From the NCBI RefSeq assembly GCF_021025955.1, contig NZ_JAJNCL010000004.1, forward strand, positions 62,001 through 126,000: a stretch of DNA of 64,000 nt, given 5' to 3'. Origin of the DNA: Rhodococcus qingshengii. GTDB lineage: Bacteria > Actinomycetota > Actinomycetes > Mycobacteriales > Mycobacteriaceae. The notes under the pieces were generated by a model. It saw nothing but the letters and a program-made list of their open reading frames with translations. It was not told the origin of the DNA and ran no database searches. The position numbers were made by a program, and so were the translations under genes. Positions 63,017-64,000 of the stretch are shown one piece after another (the first letter of the stretch is position 1; every line of letters begins with the position of its first letter).

Positions 63017-63557
63017 CTAATTGAATTCCTTTGCAGATCAACAGTGTTCGGCACGGAGTTCGAACTGTTCGAGCGCTGACGGTCGAGCGAACTGCCTGTG
63101 AAGCATCTCACACATATATGTGTCCAGGCAAGCATTATGTGAACCGAGATTCTCGCTGCGTATCCAGCGCTGTTGACTGAGTTCCCACAAGTGACGTGGC
63201 AGTATTGGAACTGTTCGGATCCACACCCGGTGTATGTTTACGAATATTCCGGATCCGTCAGCCTGGTTGAGTCGCGGTTGTGTAGCGGATGCTTCGAGCG
63301 GTGACCCTACCCACCATTGGCGCCCTGAGGCAACGTTTTGTTAACGTAAATTCTGGTGGGTGAGCATGGCGATCAAGGCCGAAGGGCCGTTTCTCGTTGC
63401 GATAGATAGGCTCTTGAACTGCCACGATGGGGCTGAAGGCGGGCGAAGTGATGAAAAATGTGTATGAATTCTCGGGATCATGCTTATGCTGATTCTCGTC
63501 TGATGGACAGGCGGATCGAGGTGCGTCGAGCGTGTGGGCAGGAGAGTGGGGTGCACG
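63017..63557. other. 541-bp divergent promoter region of the mce operon and TetR gene
   Basis: No gene is supported. It holds a perfect 14-bp palindrome at 63110-63123 and a second dyad ACGTT-ttgtt-AACGT near 63332-63346. Long regulatory gaps ahead of mce operons usually house regulator sites and the operon promoter. Confidence 0.5.
63110..63123. promoter_or_regulatory. Candidate operator upstream of the mce operon
   Basis: ACACATATATGTGT is a perfect 14-bp palindrome 94 bp before yrbEA. It is AT-rich in a G+C-rich genome and could bind the divergent TetR regulator. The association is inferred from position only. Confidence 0.45.
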
Positions 63558-64000
63558 GTGAGCCTGGGCGATCAGTTCGTCGACGCGCAGACGTCGAATG
63601 GGATTGTTCGGCAGGTGAGGTCCGACTCCGTCAAGAGGCGCCCGAAGGATCGCAAGGCGCAGATCGCGGCAGCTGCGGCAATCGCGTTCAGTGAGCGCGG
63701 ATATCCTGCTGTCAGTGTCGATGACATCGCGTCGGCGGTGGGTATTTCGGGTTCGGCGCTTTATCGGCACTTTCCGAACAAGTACGCGATGTTCCGTCAC
63801 GCGGCACTGGAGTTGACCGAAGCGCTCGGTAGTGCGCTCGATGACGTCTCGGCTGCCCCGACAGCGACCGATGCGGGGCGATTGCGCGAGGATCTGATTG
63901 CAGTGATACGAACGACAATTCGCAATCGGCGTACGGCTGGAATCTACCGCTGGGAGAGCCGGTTTCTCGATGCTGCCGATCGGAAATCCGTTCGAGCACA
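63558..64000 (+). CDS. TetR-family regulator divergent from the mce operon (3' end outside window)
   Basis: The visible 147 residues start at GTG 63558 (SLGDQFVDAQTS...), with GGAGAG 11 bp upstream. The helix-turn-helix is VSVDDIASAVGISGSALYRHFPNKYAMFRHAALEL, at about residues 50-84, and the ligand domain is cut by the window edge. Some mce-linked TetR proteins such as Mce3R carry two TetR domains, but the length cannot be judged. The divergent position makes it the likely regulator of the mce operon. A GTG at 63615 is a shorter alternative start. Confidence 0.82.
   Translation, partial: MSLGDQFVDAQTSNGIVRQVRSDSVKRRPKDRKAQIAAAAAIAFSERGYPAVSVDDIASAVGISGSALYRHFPNKYAMFRHAALELTEALGSALDDVSAAPTATDAGRLREDLIAVIRTTIRNRRTAGIYRWESRFLDAADRKSVRA

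Noticed and set aside
63110-63123. Insertion-sequence end
   Set aside because: No transposase gene or target duplication near the palindrome; a regulator site is simpler.

Overview
The window looks like chromosomal DNA of a Rhodococcus-type actinomycete, probably near R. erythropolis/R. qingshengii. This is inferred from gene content only: high G+C coding DNA, a complete mce operon, actinobacterial steroid-catabolism genes, a RecBCD nuclease and a short Rpf-type protein. No rRNA or tRNA gene was seen.

Layout. At 1-3 kb a steroid-linked set (an acetoacetate-decarboxylase-like fragment and an SDR) diverges from cyp142 around a KstR-like palindrome. A four-gene NMT1/THI5-type ABC importer lies at 3.5-7.1 kb. 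recC-recB-recD fill 7.2-15.7 kb. Next comes a 2.5 kb patch (15.7-18.2 kb) with three unrecognised genes; it is bounded by imperfect copies of the recD end and of the end of a PQQ-propeller gene, so it looks inserted. From 18 to 34 kb are housekeeping and catabolic genes: an ECF sigma factor with a membrane partner, a TrpB2-like enzyme, a thioesterase with a 30-bp tandem repeat at its end, an Old Yellow Enzyme, an aldo/keto reductase, ald with an Lrp-type regulator, and a VOC-pirin-maleylacetate reductase operon facing a MarR regulator.

The best-defined block is 34.7-45.2 kb, a KstR2-type cluster for degrading steroid rings C and D (HIP catabolism). fadD3-echA-fadE31-fadE32-fadE33 (plus an SDR) diverge from fadE30-ipdF-kstR2-fadA6 around one perfect match to the KstR2 operator. 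The whole block is bracketed by two nearly identical 48-bp palindromes. FadD3 would activate HIP with CoA, IpdF and FadE30 would act on the ring-bearing CoA ester, FadA6 would do thiolysis, and FadE31-33 with the hydratase and SDR could complete beta-oxidation of the ring-opened product. ipdA, ipdB, ipdC and echA20 are not in the window.

From 45.7 to 52.7 kb lie a stand-alone P450 resembling the BM3 heme domain with its TetR regulator, a siderophore-binding lipoprotein gene broken by three frameshifts, a BASS-family transporter, a DUF2277/DUF1023 pair, a Nudix hydrolase and a small Rpf-like protein. The right end (53.2-63.0 kb) is a ten-gene mce operon (two YrbE permeases, MceA-F, one Mce-associated protein, one MpaB-family oxygenase), divergent from a TetR gene cut by the window edge.
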